Origin: Clostridiaceae bacterium
GTDB taxonomy: Bacteria > Bacillota > Clostridia > Clostridiales > Clostridiaceae
Assembly (NCBI GenBank): GCA_902363375.1
Contig: CABIZX010000001.1
Span: forward strand, 806,001 to 870,000
Direction of reading: 5' to 3'
DNA length: 64,000 bases
The notes under the pieces are model-generated. The model ran no database searches. It was given only the letters and a program-made list of their open reading frames with translations, and was not told the origin of the DNA. Below, piece by piece: positions 45,966 to 55,600 of this stretch. The translations under genes were made by a program, and so were the position numbers. Positions within the stretch are counted from its first letter, which is position 1, and every line of letters begins with the position of its first letter.

Positions 45966-46166
45966 CTATAGATTTTTTTCATAAGCTTCAACCATTTTTT
46001 TAACCATTTGACCACCAACTGATCCGGCTTCTCTAGAAGTTAAATCTCCGTTATATCCTTCTTTAAGATTAACTCCAACTTCTTGAGCAGCTTCCATTTT
46101 AAATTTGTTTAAACCTTCTTTAGCTTGAGGTACTGCAGGTTGATTAGAATTATTATTGTTTGCCAT
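45966..46166 (-). CDS. Small acid-soluble spore protein, alpha/beta type (copy 2)
   Basis: This 66-residue SASP differs from the 45647 copy mainly in its N-terminal 15 residues, which are Asn-rich (ANNNNSNQPAVP). The core from KMEAAQEVG to the C-terminal EAYEKNL is identical except for one I/V exchange, indicating a tandem duplication. It is preceded by AAAGGAGGTG. Both genes are read in the same direction, 127 bases apart, so each may have its own promoter. Confidence 0.94.
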   Translation of the reverse strand: MANNNNSNQPAVPQAKEGLNKFKMEAAQEVGVNLKEGYNGDLTSREAGSVGGQMVKKMVEAYEKNL

Positions 46167-46518
46167 GTGATTTTCACCTCCTTTGATTTGATAATAGTAT
46201 TGTACCCGGATATAAAAAGAATATTTAAGAGAAACGGTGGCAACACATGAAAGATTATGAGTAATTACCTATTTATGTATATATACTATAGTTTTTATGC
46301 AAATTTCATATTTTATATTTACTTTTCTCTTCATATGTGGCATAACTTAATAAGAAGCATAATATAGCTAATATAATATAAAAGTTATATAGTAAATAAA
46401 TAATATTCTTAGCTTTAGCAAGTGTACATATACTCAGCTAAGGCTTAGATACTTTTCTTTGAATATATTTCAAAGGTGTTGAAGCTTTTACTATGTTAAT
46501 TTTAGGAGGACTTTTAAA
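46167..46518. other. Divergent promoter region, SASP and murG
   Basis: This gap of 352 bases holds two hairpins on the murG side: CTTAGCT with AGCTAAG (about 46410-46444) and CTTTGAA with TTCAAAG (about 46457-46475). The AGGAGGA ribosome site of murG follows. No gene or recognised operator was seen. Confidence 0.5.
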
Positions 46519-47592
46519 TTGAGTAACAAAAAAATTATTATGACAGGTGGAGGAACAGCAGGACATGTGACTCCCAATATCGCACTTATGCCTAAACTAA
46601 AGGAACTAGGATATGAGATTCAGTACATTGGTACTGAAAATGGTATAGAGAGAAAACTCATAGAAGAAGAAAAAATAAAATATCATATTATATCTAGTGG
46701 TAAGCTAAGAAGATATTTTGATATTAAGAATTTTACAGATCCTTTTAAGGTTATTAAAGGTGTTTTTGAAGCAAAATCAATTATAAAAAAAGAGAAGCCA
46801 GACATAGTTTTTTCAAAGGGAGGATTTGTATCAGTTCCCGTGGTGTTAGGAGCTTATTTTAATAAAATACCAATTATAATACATGAATCAGATATTACAC
46901 CAGGTTTAGCAAATAAGATATCCATGCCCTATGCAACGAAGATTTGTGTTACTTTTGAAGAAGCTATGGAGCATATTAATAAAAATAAAGCTGTACTTAC
47001 AGGGTCTCCTATTAGAAATGAGCTATTTAAAGGCAGTAGAATAAAAGCCAAAGAGTTTTGTGGATTTAAAGATAATAAACCTGTAATTCTAGTTACTGGA
47101 GGAAGTTTAGGTTCTCGAATTATAAATGAATGTGTGAGGGAATCATTAGAAGGATTACTTAAAAATTTTAATGTGATACATCTATGTGGAAAGGGTAATT
47201 TGGACAAAAGTCTCAAGGTAGTTGAAGGGTATGCCCAATTTGAATACATTAAAGAAGAACTTTCGGATTTAATGCAATTAGCAGACATAGTTATATCTAG
47301 AGCTGGTTCTAACACTATATTTGAACTTTTGGCTTTAAAGAAGCCTAATATTTTGATACCACTGTCAGCAAAGGCAAGTAGAGGAGATCAAATCTTAAAT
47401 GCTAACTCATTTAAGAAGTCTGGTTATAGCAAAGTTATAGAAGAGGAAAACTTAAATGCTTTAAATCTTTTAGAAGCAATAGAAGAGGTAAATATAAATA
47501 AAGCCACATATATAGAAAATATGAGCAAAAGTAAGCAAAGAGATAGTCTTGGTAAAATAGTTTCCCTTATAGAAGAATATAGGAATAAGTAG
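46519..47592 (+). CDS. murG: UDP-GlcNAc transferase MurG
   Basis: This 357-residue GT28 enzyme adds GlcNAc to lipid I, making lipid II for peptidoglycan. [16 protein letters not shown], the [10 protein letters not shown] segment, TGGSLGSR and [23 protein letters not shown] are diagnostic. The start is TTG at 46519, supported by TTAGGAGGAC. It is alone here, away from the usual division and cell-wall cluster, as in several clostridia. Confidence 0.95.
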   Translation: MSNKKIIMTGGGTAGHVTPNIALMPKLKELGYEIQYIGTENGIERKLIEEEKIKYHIISSGKLRRYFDIKNFTDPFKVIKGVFEAKSIIKKEKPDIVFSKGGFVSVPVVLGAYFNKIPIIIHESDITPGLANKISMPYATKICVTFEEAMEHINKNKAVLTGSPIRNELFKGSRIKAKEFCGFKDNKPVILVTGGSLGSRIINECVRESLEGLLKNFNVIHLCGKGNLDKSLKVVEGYAQFEYIKEELSDLMQLADIVISRAGSNTIFELLALKKPNILIPLSAKASRGDQILNANSFKKSGYSKVIEEENLNALNLLEAIEEVNINKATYIENMSKSKQRDSLGKIVSLIEEYRNK

Positions 47593-48116
47593 ATTTCTCT
47601 TATAATACAGATAGTTACTTAGAGAGTAAACATATTAATTAAAATATTATTTTAAGCAATAGCATCTAATTTATTTAGAAAATATAGATGCTATTGCTTA
47701 TTTTTATAGCTGAAGAAGGTGTTGTAATCAATTTGCTTGGCACATAAAGCGAGGCTCTCAGTGAGGGGATAGATATAGAAAAAGTTAAGATTTTAAAATT
47801 CATTATAGAATTATATATTTATAGATTTATATAAATATATAGGTCTGTGGAATACCAGATTATAAAAATTATTAATATATAGATAAAATTGTAGATTATC
47901 TTTTAGTAAATACATAAAAAACTATTAAACCAGACAATAATACTAATAAATCACTATAACTTTTAGCTTTAATAGATAGCTTAAAGTTTTTAATTTTTTA
48001 AAGAAGAAATCTTTAGGTTTTCTATTTTTGAAAAGTAATCACGTTAGTTATATTAAGGTTACTGAAAGAAAAGATAGATATAAAATTACCTAGAAGAAAA
48101 TATTAAGGAGATATTT
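47593..48116. other. Intergenic region with terminator, otherwise no gene seen
   Basis: Of 524 bases, only the murG terminator (47654-47706) is clear. Bases 47710-47800 are less AT-rich and read as a short coding-like stretch (EEGVVINLLGT, stop, SEALSEGIDIEKVK), which might be a decayed gene fragment. The rest is very AT-rich, and AAGGAG before 48117 is the next ribosome site. Confidence 0.5.
47654..47706 (+). terminator. Terminator after murG
   Basis: A perfect 15-bp stem (47654-47668 with 47685-47699) is followed by ATTTTTA. Confidence 0.85.
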
Positions 48117-49517
48117 ATGGAGATAAAGCTAAAATTTTTAGGGGCAACAAAGTGTGTTACGGGATCAAGTCATTTACTTATTATTAATAATAAAAAGATA
48201 CTTTTAGATTGTGGTTTATTTCAAAGCAGTGATTTAAAAACCTATAAAAATGACATATTGAATATAGAGCCAAAGGAAATTGATTATATTATATTATCCC
48301 ATAGCCATGTAGATCATAGTGGAAGGATACCGTTTTTATTTAAATTAGGATTTCAAGGAAAGGTAATTTGTACTGAACCTACTAAGGATTTATGTGAATA
48401 TTTACTAAAGGATGCAGCAAGAATTCAAGAGGAAGAGGCTTATTTTAGAAATCTTTCTAGATACAATAAGGATATTGAGGCTATAGAATCATTGTATTGT
48501 GATGAAGATGTAGAAAAAGCCTTAAAGAATTTTTACACCTATGGATATGATGAAGAGATTATATTAGATGATAATATAAAAATTATTTTTAGAGATGCAG
48601 GTCATATATTAGGTTCAGCAATATGTGAAATTTTAATCAAAAATTATGAAAAAAATTGGATTAAATTTATATATAGTGGTGACATAGGAAATATAAATAG
48701 ATATATCATGAATGATCCAAAAAAGGAATTAAGAGGTGATTTCTTAATTATTGAAAGCACCTATGGAGATAAAGTGCATGAAGAAAAAGATAATCATTCA
48801 AAGTTCCTAAAAATTGTAAGAGACACTATGGAAGATGATGGCAATCTTATAGTTCCGTGTTTTTCATTAGGAAGAACCCAGGAGCTCATATATATGTTGA
48901 ATAGTTTTATAGAAAATGGACAGCTAAAAGATTGTAATGTATATATAGATAGTCCATTGGCATCAGGAATTACTAAAATATTTAAGAAGTATGAGGAATA
49001 TTTTGATAGAGAGGCAAAATTACTGATAAATAAAGGAGATGACCCAATGGATTTTAAGGGGTTACACTTTGTAGAAAATAGTGATGAAGCAAATAAAGTA
49101 TATCAGGTTAAATCAAAATCTATAATCATTGTGGCAGGTGGAGTTTATGATGGTGGAAGGATATCACATCACTTAAAGAATAACTTACCTAGAAAAGAAT
49201 GTGGAATTTTAATTACCTCATATCAGGGTAATAAAAGTTTGGGAAGTAAATTATTAAGGGGAAGTAAGAAAGTTAATATTGGAGGAGAAAGTATAGAGGT
49301 CAAAGCAAAAATTCACTATATGGACGGACTATCAGGTCATGCAGATAAAATAGGATTATATAATTGGGTAAGTAGTATGAAAGAAAAGCCTAAAAAAATA
49401 TTTGTAGTTCATGGTGAAGGGAAGAATATTGAATCCTTCACTACGAAATTAAAAGACGAAAGATATGAAGTGGTAACACCTGAATTCTTAGACGAATTTA
49501 TCATAGAAATTAATTAA
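48117..49517 (+). CDS. Metallo-beta-lactamase/beta-CASP RNA hydrolase
   Basis: This 466-residue protein has the zinc motif SHSHVDHSGRIP, then GHILGSA, YSGDIG and ESTYGDKVHEE, and the C-terminal beta-CASP and RMMBL parts (IDSPLASGIT, YMDGLSGHADK, VHGEGKN). Members of this group are endo- or exonucleases on RNA, related to CPSF-73-like enzymes. It lacks a KH domain, so it is not RNase J. The ATG at 48117 follows AAGGAG. It is monocistronic; the specific target RNA is unknown. Confidence 0.88.
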   Translation: MEIKLKFLGATKCVTGSSHLLIINNKKILLDCGLFQSSDLKTYKNDILNIEPKEIDYIILSHSHVDHSGRIPFLFKLGFQGKVICTEPTKDLCEYLLKDAARIQEEEAYFRNLSRYNKDIEAIESLYCDEDVEKALKNFYTYGYDEEIILDDNIKIIFRDAGHILGSAICEILIKNYEKNWIKFIYSGDIGNINRYIMNDPKKELRGDFLIIESTYGDKVHEEKDNHSKFLKIVRDTMEDDGNLIVPCFSLGRTQELIYMLNSFIENGQLKDCNVYIDSPLASGITKIFKKYEEYFDREAKLLINKGDDPMDFKGLHFVENSDEANKVYQVKSKSIIIVAGGVYDGGRISHHLKNNLPRKECGILITSYQGNKSLGSKLLRGSKKVNIGGESIEVKAKIHYMDGLSGHADKIGLYNWVSSMKEKPKKIFVVHGEGKNIESFTTKLKDERYEVVTPEFLDEFIIEIN

Positions 49518-49858
49518 AAACTTAACAATATGTGAAGTATTTTAGGCTTGAATTTTAGAAGAATTAAGGTATAATTTAAATGTAAGGCCATGTTAAAGAT
49601 TACCAAGGTTAAATTTATCTATTAACGGCCTTTAAGTAATAACTTAATATGAGTAAATTCATGATAGCATTTTAACAATATTAAGTGAAACTAAACTGCA
49701 TTAGGAGATGATTCTTCTGATGAAACTTAGTTGAGCTTATTTAGTGTTGTTCACTATTTCTATACACTCTTAGAGGATCTGAGTGTACAGTGCTATACAT
49801 AAAATAAAATTGTGAGTTTGCTAATAAAATATTTATAGAAGAAAGAGGGTTGCTTACA
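49518..49858. other. Long leader region of PFOR gene
   Basis: This stretch of 341 bases contains a promoter at 49548-49575, a stem (AAGGCC...GTTAA with TTAAC-GGCCTT at about 49585-49634), and a hairpin ACACTC/GAGTGT (about 49766-49788). It has no open gene. No known riboswitch class was recognised and no complete Rex operator was found. Confidence 0.5.
49548..49575 (+). promoter_or_regulatory. Candidate PFOR promoter
   Basis: TTGAAT (49548-49553) and TATAAT (49570-49575) are 16 bases apart. If used, the leader is about 275 bases long before the start codon at 49859. Confidence 0.5.
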
Positions 49859-52800
49859 ATGAGAAAAATGAAAACTATGGACGGTAATACCGCCGCAGCT
49901 CACGTAGCCTATGCATATACTGATGTAGCAGCTATATACCCAATTACTCCATCATCACCAATGGCTGAACACTGTGATGAATGGGCAGCACAAGGTAGAA
50001 CAAACGTATTTGGGCAAAAGTTAAAAATAATGGAAATGCAATCAGAAGCAGGTGCAGCTGGAGCAGTTCACGGTTCACTACAAGCAGGTGCATTAACAAC
50101 TACTTTCACAGCATCTCAAGGATTATTACTTATGATACCAAATATGTACAAGATGGCTGGAGAATTACTTCCAGGAGTTCTACACGTAAGTGCTAGAGCA
50201 TTAGCATCTCAAGCTTTATCAATATTTGGAGACCATCAAGACGTTATGGCTGCAAGACAAACAGGATTTGCTTTACTTGCAACTAATAGTGTACAAGAAG
50301 TTATGGACCTTGCTCCAATAGCTCACTTAGCATCTATTGAAGGTAGAGTTCCATTCTTACATTTCTTTGATGGATTTAGAACATCACACGAAATACAAAA
50401 AATTCAAACTTGGGATTATGAGACTCTAGGAAAGTTCTTAAATAGAGATGCAGTAGATGCTTATAGAGCAAGTGCTTTAAGTCCAGAGCATCCAGTAACT
50501 AGAGGAACAGCTCAAAACCCAGATATATATTTCCAAGCTAGGGAAGCTTCAAACCCATTCTACAATGCTATTCCAGGAGTTGTAGAAAAATATATGGAAA
50601 TGATCAATAAAGAAATTGGTACTGACTACCACGTATTCAATTACTATGGAGCACCAGATGCTGAGAGAGTAATAGTTGCTATGGGTTCAGTATGTGATGT
50701 TATTGAAGAAACTATCGATTACTTAACTGCTAAAGGGGAAAAAGTTGGACTAGTTAAAGTTCACTTATTCAGACCATTCTCATTAGAACACTTCTTTAAA
50801 CATATGCCAGCAACAGTTAAAAAGATTGCTGTGTTAGATAGAACAAAAGAGCCAGGTTCTGCTGGAGAACCATTATATCAAGATGTTAGAAACGCATTCT
50901 ATGACAGAGCTGAAAGACCAGTTATCATAGGTGGAAGATATGGATTAGGTTCAAAAGATACTACTCCATCTCAAATAGTTACTGTATTTGACCATTTAAA
51001 AGAAGAAGAACTAAAAAATGGATTCACTATAGGAATAGTTGATGACGTTACTAACACTTCTTTAGATATAACAAGAACTATATCTACTACACCAGAAGGA
51101 ACTGTAGAATGTAAATTCTGGGGATTAGGATCTGACGGAACAGTTGGAGCTAATAAGAGTGCAATAAAAATCATAGGAGACCATACAGACATGTATGCTC
51201 AAGCATATTTTGCATATGATTCTAAAAAATCTGGTGGAGTAACAATGTCTCACTTAAGATTTGGTAAGAAAGAGATTAAATCTCCATACCTAATCAACCA
51301 AGCTAACTACATTGGATGTCACAACCAATCTTATGTTCATAGCTATGATGTATTAGCGGGAATTAAAGATGGTGGTACATTCCTATTAAACTGTATTTGG
51401 GATGAGAAAGAGTTAGATGAGCATTTACCAGCATCAATGAAGAGATATATTGCAGAACACAACATAAACTTCTACACAATTAATGCTGTAAAAGTTGCTC
51501 AAGAAATTGGTCTTGGTGGAAGAATCAACATGATTTGTCAAGCTGCTTTCTTTAAACTAGCTGCAATTATTCCAGTTGATGAAGCTATTAAATACCTTAA
51601 AGATGCTGTTCAAACATCTTATGGTAAAAAAGGTGAGAAAGTTGTTAAAATGAACAACGATGCTATCGATGCAGGAGTTAACGCAATAGTTAAAGTTAAC
51701 ATTCCAGAATCTTGGAGAAATGCAGAAGATAAAGCTGAATCTAAGAAAGAAGTTCCAGACTTCATTAAAAATATCGTTGAAGTTATGAATAGACAAGAAG
51801 GAGATAAACTTCCTGTAAGTGCTTTTGAAGGAAGAGAAGATGGTACATTTGATCACGGAACAGCTGCTTATGAAAAGAGAGAAATAGCTGTTAACGTACC
51901 AGAGTGGATTCCAGAAAATTGTATCCAATGTAATCAATGTTCTTATGTATGTCCACATGCTACAATAAGACCATTCATTGGAACAGAAGAAGATTTTGCT
52001 AATGCACCAGAAGCTATGAAGCTTGCAGATGCTAAAGGTGGACAACTTAAAGGATTAAAATTCGCTATGACTGTATCTCCTCAAGATTGTACAGGTTGCG
52101 GAAACTGTGCACAAGTTTGTCCTGCTAAAGAGAAAGCTTTAGTTATGAAGCCTCTTGATAGTCAAAGAGATCAAATAGCTTGTTGGGATTACGCAATTGG
52201 CATGAAGAAATATGAAAATCCAATGGGTGTTGCTTCAGTTAAGGGTAGCCAATTTGAGACTCCACTTCTAGAGTTCTCAGGTGCTTGTGCAGGATGTGGA
52301 GAAACTCCATATGCTAAACTTGTAACTCAATTATTTGGAGATAGAATGATGGTAGCTAATGCTACAGGATGTTCTTCAATTTGGGGAGGAAGTGCTCCTT
52401 CAACTCCATACACTAAGAATCAAGAAGGTAAAGGACCAGCTTGGGCTAACTCATTATTTGAAGATAATGCTGAGTTCGGATTAGGTATGTTCTTAGGAGC
52501 TAATCATCAAAGAGAAAAACTTGCAGATTTAGCTAAAGAAGTAATAGAAAAGACTTCAAATGAAGAATTAAAAGCTGCTTTAAATGAGTGGTTAGAAAAT
52601 AAAGATAATGCAGAAGGTTCAAAAGCTGCTGCTAAGAAAGTGCTTCCATTAATTGAAGCAAATAAAGATTGCTGCGAAACAATGGCGGAATTATATAAAT
52701 TTAAAGATTTCTTCGTTAAGAGATCTCAATGGATCTTTGGTGGAGACGGTTGGGCATACGACATCGGATATGGCGGTGTTGACCACGTTCTAGCATCAGG

Positions 52801-53368
52801 AGAAGATGTAAATATACTTGTATTTGATACAGAAGTTTACTCTAATACTGGTGGACAATCTTCTAAAGCTACTCCAACTGCAGCTATTGCTAAATTTGCA
52901 GCTTCAGGTAAGAGAACTAAGAAGAAAGACCTTGGAATGATGGCAATGAGCTATGGCTATGTATATGTTGCTCAAATAGCTATGGGAGCTGACCAAGCTC
53001 AAACTCTTAAAGCTATAAGAGAAGCAGAAGCATATCCAGGACCATCTTTAATTATAGCTTATGCTCCATGTATCAACCATGGAATTAAGACTGGAATGGG
53101 TAATACTCAATTAGAATCTAAGAAAGCAGTTGCTTGCGGATATTGGGGATTATACAGATATAACCCAACTCTTAAAGATGAAGGTAAAAATCCATTTAGC
53201 TTAGATTCTAAAGAGCCAACTGAATCTTTCAGAGACTTCTTATTAAACGAAGTAAGATATGCATCACTACAAAAAATGTTCCCAGAAGTAGCAGAAGAAT
53301 TATTTGCTAAGACTGAACAAGATGCAAAAGAGAGATTAGAAACTTATAAAAAACTTGCAGTTCAATAA
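49859..53368 (+). CDS. nifJ: Pyruvate:ferredoxin (flavodoxin) oxidoreductase
   Basis: This homodimer-type PFOR of 1169 residues converts pyruvate and CoA to acetyl-CoA, CO2 and reduced ferredoxin, the main pyruvate route in clostridia. In order: the pyrimidine-binding domain (DGNTAAAHVAYAY, IYPITPSSPMAEH), the gamma domain, two ferredoxin clusters (CIQCNQCSYVCPHA and CTGCGNCAQVCPAKE), and the TPP domain with CAGCGETPYAKL, GCSSIWGGSAPSTPY and GDGWAYDIGYGG. ATG 49859 is chosen with GAAAGAGGG; a TTG at 49850 is in frame but too near. The codon choice is more uniform than in its neighbours, as in highly expressed genes. It is monocistronic. Confidence 0.97.
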   Translation: MRKMKTMDGNTAAAHVAYAYTDVAAIYPITPSSPMAEHCDEWAAQGRTNVFGQKLKIMEMQSEAGAAGAVHGSLQAGALTTTFTASQGLLLMIPNMYKMAGELLPGVLHVSARALASQALSIFGDHQDVMAARQTGFALLATNSVQEVMDLAPIAHLASIEGRVPFLHFFDGFRTSHEIQKIQTWDYETLGKFLNRDAVDAYRASALSPEHPVTRGTAQNPDIYFQAREASNPFYNAIPGVVEKYMEMINKEIGTDYHVFNYYGAPDAERVIVAMGSVCDVIEETIDYLTAKGEKVGLVKVHLFRPFSLEHFFKHMPATVKKIAVLDRTKEPGSAGEPLYQDVRNAFYDRAERPVIIGGRYGLGSKDTTPSQIVTVFDHLKEEELKNGFTIGIVDDVTNTSLDITRTISTTPEGTVECKFWGLGSDGTVGANKSAIKIIGDHTDMYAQAYFAYDSKKSGGVTMSHLRFGKKEIKSPYLINQANYIGCHNQSYVHSYDVLAGIKDGGTFLLNCIWDEKELDEHLPASMKRYIAEHNINFYTINAVKVAQEIGLGGRINMICQAAFFKLAAIIPVDEAIKYLKDAVQTSYGKKGEKVVKMNNDAIDAGVNAIVKVNIPESWRNAEDKAESKKEVPDFIKNIVEVMNRQEGDKLPVSAFEGREDGTFDHGTAAYEKREIAVNVPEWIPENCIQCNQCSYVCPHATIRPFIGTEEDFANAPEAMKLADAKGGQLKGLKFAMTVSPQDCTGCGNCAQVCPAKEKALVMKPLDSQRDQIACWDYAIGMKKYENPMGVASVKGSQFETPLLEFSGACAGCGETPYAKLVTQLFGDRMMVANATGCSSIWGGSAPSTPYTKNQEGKGPAWANSLFEDNAEFGLGMFLGANHQREKLADLAKEVIEKTSNEELKAALNEWLENKDNAEGSKAAAKKVLPLIEANKDCCETMAELYKFKDFFVKRSQWIFGGDGWAYDIGYGGVDHVLASGEDVNILVFDTEVYSNTGGQSSKATPTAAIAKFAASGKRTKKKDLGMMAMSYGYVYVAQIAMGADQAQTLKAIREAEAYPGPSLIIAYAPCINHGIKTGMGNTQLESKKAVACGYWGLYRYNPTLKDEGKNPFSLDSKEPTESFRDFLLNEVRYASLQKMFPEVAEELFAKTEQDAKERLETYKKLAVQ

Positions 53369-53392
53369 TAGTTTCAGTTAAGTTTAAGTGTA

Positions 53393-53425
53393 GGCTGACT
53401 TAGAGAAATCTAAGTCGGCCTTAAC
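53393..53425 (+). terminator. Terminator after PFOR gene
   Basis: The 12-bp stem GGCTGACTTAGA (53393-53404) with TCTAAGTCGGCC (53409-53420, one G-U) has a GAAA tetraloop. It is followed by TTAACTG, so the T-run is weak. Confidence 0.7.
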
Positions 53426-53545
53426 TGTCGTATGAAATGTTTTATGTATTTTAATTATTAATAAAAATTTATTACAAAAAACACTTCTAAAATATATAAT
53501 TTAAGGGTACAATGAAGAAGAGAATTATTTAAGGAGGCTATTATT

Positions 53546-53983
53546 ATGGGAAATAACTGTTGTGGACATAATGAAGATAAAAAAGAAACAGGATGCTGCG
53601 GAGGACATGAAGAAAATCATGAGAACCAAGGATGCTGCGGTGGACATAGCCATGATAGTCATGAAGGATGCTGTGGAGGACATGACCATCACCATGATCA
53701 CGAAGATGAAGGTTGTGGATGTGGTTGTGGAGAACATGAATCAATGTTCGTTGAGTTAGAAGATGAAGAAGGAAATGTAACTCAATGTGAAATAGTTGAC
53801 GGATTTTTATTTGAAGAAAATGAATACGCTTTAGTACAAAATCCAGATGATGGTTCAATATACTTATTTAAAGTAGTTGGTGATGATGAAGTAGGCGAAC
53901 TTGTTGTACCAGAAGATGAAGAATATGATGCAGCAAAAGCATATTACGAAGAATTACTTTCAAAGGAAAATAATGAAAACTAA
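53546..53983 (+). CDS. DUF1292 protein with Cys/His-rich N-terminal repeats
   Basis: This 145-residue protein has two parts. Residues 1-65 are repeats of GCCGGH followed by His/Asp/Glu-rich spacers (near residues 16, 29, 41), with CCGH at the start and CGCGCGEH at the end. Residues about 66-135 form a DUF1292-type domain (FVELEDEEGNVTQCEIVD, YALVQNPDDGSIYLFKV), which many Firmicutes encode without such an extension. The repeats should bind soft or borderline metals such as Zn, Ni, Cu or Fe. I infer metal storage or sensing; no partner gene is adjacent. AAGGAGG precedes ATG 53546, and strong terminators flank it. Confidence 0.85.
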   Translation: MGNNCCGHNEDKKETGCCGGHEENHENQGCCGGHSHDSHEGCCGGHDHHHDHEDEGCGCGCGEHESMFVELEDEEGNVTQCEIVDGFLFEENEYALVQNPDDGSIYLFKVVGDDEVGELVVPEDEEYDAAKAYYEELLSKENNEN

Positions 53984-53993
53984 TTAAACTTCT

Positions 53994-54024
53994 AAAAGCC
54001 GCTATTTATATAGCGGCTTTTATG
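53994..54024 (+). terminator. Terminator after DUF1292 gene
   Basis: AAAAGCCGCTA (53994-54004) pairs perfectly with TAGCGGCTTTT (54011-54021). Confidence 0.85.
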
Positions 54025-54137
54025 TCGTATAATATTAACAATGCTAAGTTTTATTAATAAATTATAGTAAGGGTTAAGATATAAGTAAGGAAAAGAATAA
54101 GGAAATTTAAATAATATGAAAGTAGGGTTAATTCTAC

Positions 54138-54776
54138 ATGGAAAAGTTAGCTATATTTGATATTGACTATACCTTAACTAAGAAAGAAACTTCTATAGAA
54201 TTATATAAGTATATGCTCAAAAGAGATAGAAAGTTACTTAGATACTTACCATCCCATATAATAACGGGGCTTTTTTATGCTATAAAGGTTTATAATGCTG
54301 GAAAAACTAAGGAGAACTTTTTAAGATTCTTATCAGGAACTAGTGAAAAGGAACTAAAGTCTATAGTGAAAAGTTTTTATAAGGAAAAAGTAGAGAGCAT
54401 TCTCTATGAGGATGGTATTAAGGCGATTAAAGACTTTAAAGCAAAAGGATATAAGATATATTTGATTTCTGCTTCACCAGAGTTTTATGTTAATGAGTTT
54501 TATAATATAAAAGAAGTGGATAAGGTTATAGGAACCAAATTCTCTATGGAAAATGGAAAGTTTAGTTCAAAAATCTCAGGGGAAAATTGCAAAGGTGAAG
54601 AGAAAGTTAAAAGGTTAATGGAAGAAATTAAAAAAGATAATATTGAAGTGGATTTTAAAAATTCTTATATGTTCTCGGATTCCCTTTCAGATCTTCCACT
54701 TTTAAAGTTAGTAGGTAAGGGATATTTAATAAATTATAAAAAGAATCATGAATTAGAGATTTTAAGGTGGCGATAG
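54138..54776 (+). CDS. HAD-IB-family phosphatase (SerB-like)
   Basis: This 212-residue phosphatase has the nucleophile motif FDIDYTLT (catalytic Asp with the acid two residues on), motif II SASPEFYV, the conserved Lys in EKVKRLM, and motif III FSDSLSDLPLL. This is the HAD subfamily IB layout (phosphoserine phosphatase-like), with a helical cap between motifs I and II. The substrate is unknown. It probably forms a two-gene unit with the class IV aminotransferase-like gene, which starts two bases after this stop. Confidence 0.88.
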   Translation: MEKLAIFDIDYTLTKKETSIELYKYMLKRDRKLLRYLPSHIITGLFYAIKVYNAGKTKENFLRFLSGTSEKELKSIVKSFYKEKVESILYEDGIKAIKDFKAKGYKIYLISASPEFYVNEFYNIKEVDKVIGTKFSMENGKFSSKISGENCKGEEKVKRLMEEIKKDNIEVDFKNSYMFSDSLSDLPLLKLVGKGYLINYKKNHELEILRWR

Positions 54777-54778
54777 TT

Positions 54779-55600
54779 ATGGAAAATTGTATTAATGATT
54801 ATTTTATAAAAAATGATGAGGCTTATGAAAGAGAAGAATTTCAAGAGATATATGTAGTTGAAGGTAAGTGTATATATGAGGTTATAAGAGTTATTGATGG
54901 AGCTCCTTTATTTCTAGATGAGCATTTGAAGAGACTTGAAAACTCATTGAAGTTAGAAAGAAAAGAAGAGTTCATCTCTATGAGTGTGATTAAGGATTAT
55001 ATAGGAAAGTTGATAACTTTAAATAGAGTTGAAAATGGAAACTTAAAACTAGTAATAAACAAAGATAACCTTTTCATATTCTTTATAAAGCATTCATACC
55101 CAACTAAAGAGATGTATAGCCATGGGGTGAAGACAATCCTTTACTTTGGAGAGCGACATAATCCTAATGCTAAAGTTATAGATAATTCTTTTAGAGGAAA
55201 AGTTAATGAAGAGATAGCTGCTAGTAATAGCTATGAAGCTATTTTAGTAAATCAGGAAGGCTATATAACAGAGGGAAGTAAGTCCAATATATTTATGCTT
55301 AAGGGTGATGAAATTATTACAGCACCGGTGGAGGGAGTACTTCCGGGAATAACAAGAGGTGAAATAATAAAAGCTTGCAATGAACTGGGATTTAAGGTAA
55401 AAGAAGAAAATATATCCTATGAAGAAATTAAAAACTTAGATGGATTATTTATATCTGGAACTTCTCCTAAGGTGTTACCTATAAATGAAGTAGAAGGAAT
55501 CATAAAGTATGATAGGATTTATGATAAAATATATCAGATAAAGGATAAATTTGAGGAACTAATTATAAAAAATTTAAAAAATTATAAGACGTCTAAATAG
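54779..55600 (+). CDS. Class IV aminotransferase-like protein
   Basis: This 273-residue protein follows the fold of branched-chain aminotransferase and aminodeoxychorismate lyase. FQEIYVVEGKCIYEVIRVIDG, LFLDEHLKRLENSLK, GYITEGSKSNIFML and LPGITRGEIIKAC are typical. At the place of the catalytic PLP lysine the sequence reads KVIDNSFRGKVNEEIA (K132, K141), and the usual K-x3-Y/L pattern is not clear. ATG 54779 follows AAGGTGG at 54764-54770; an in-frame GTG at 54767 lies inside that site. The role could be folate-related (PabC) or D-amino-acid/branched-chain transamination. Confidence 0.75.
   Translation: MENCINDYFIKNDEAYEREEFQEIYVVEGKCIYEVIRVIDGAPLFLDEHLKRLENSLKLERKEEFISMSVIKDYIGKLITLNRVENGNLKLVINKDNLFIFFIKHSYPTKEMYSHGVKTILYFGERHNPNAKVIDNSFRGKVNEEIAASNSYEAILVNQEGYITEGSKSNIFMLKGDEIITAPVEGVLPGITRGEIIKACNELGFKVKEENISYEEIKNLDGLFISGTSPKVLPINEVEGIIKYDRIYDKIYQIKDKFEELIIKNLKNYKTSK

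Noticed and set aside
47710..47800. Possible decayed gene (EEGVVINLLGT, stop, SEALSEGIDIEKVK)
   Set aside because: It is less than 35 codons, has a stop in the middle, and resembles no family I can name; too little to call a pseudogene.
49580..49640. Rex operator before the PFOR gene
   Set aside because: Only partial TTAA-type half sites were found (for example GTTAA and TTAAC in a hairpin), not the full inverted TTGTTAA pattern.
53525..53858. Two open frames on the reverse strand with Met/Ser- or His-rich sequence
   Set aside because: They are mirror images of the Cys/His-rich repeats of the DUF1292 gene, have no ribosome sites, and match no family.
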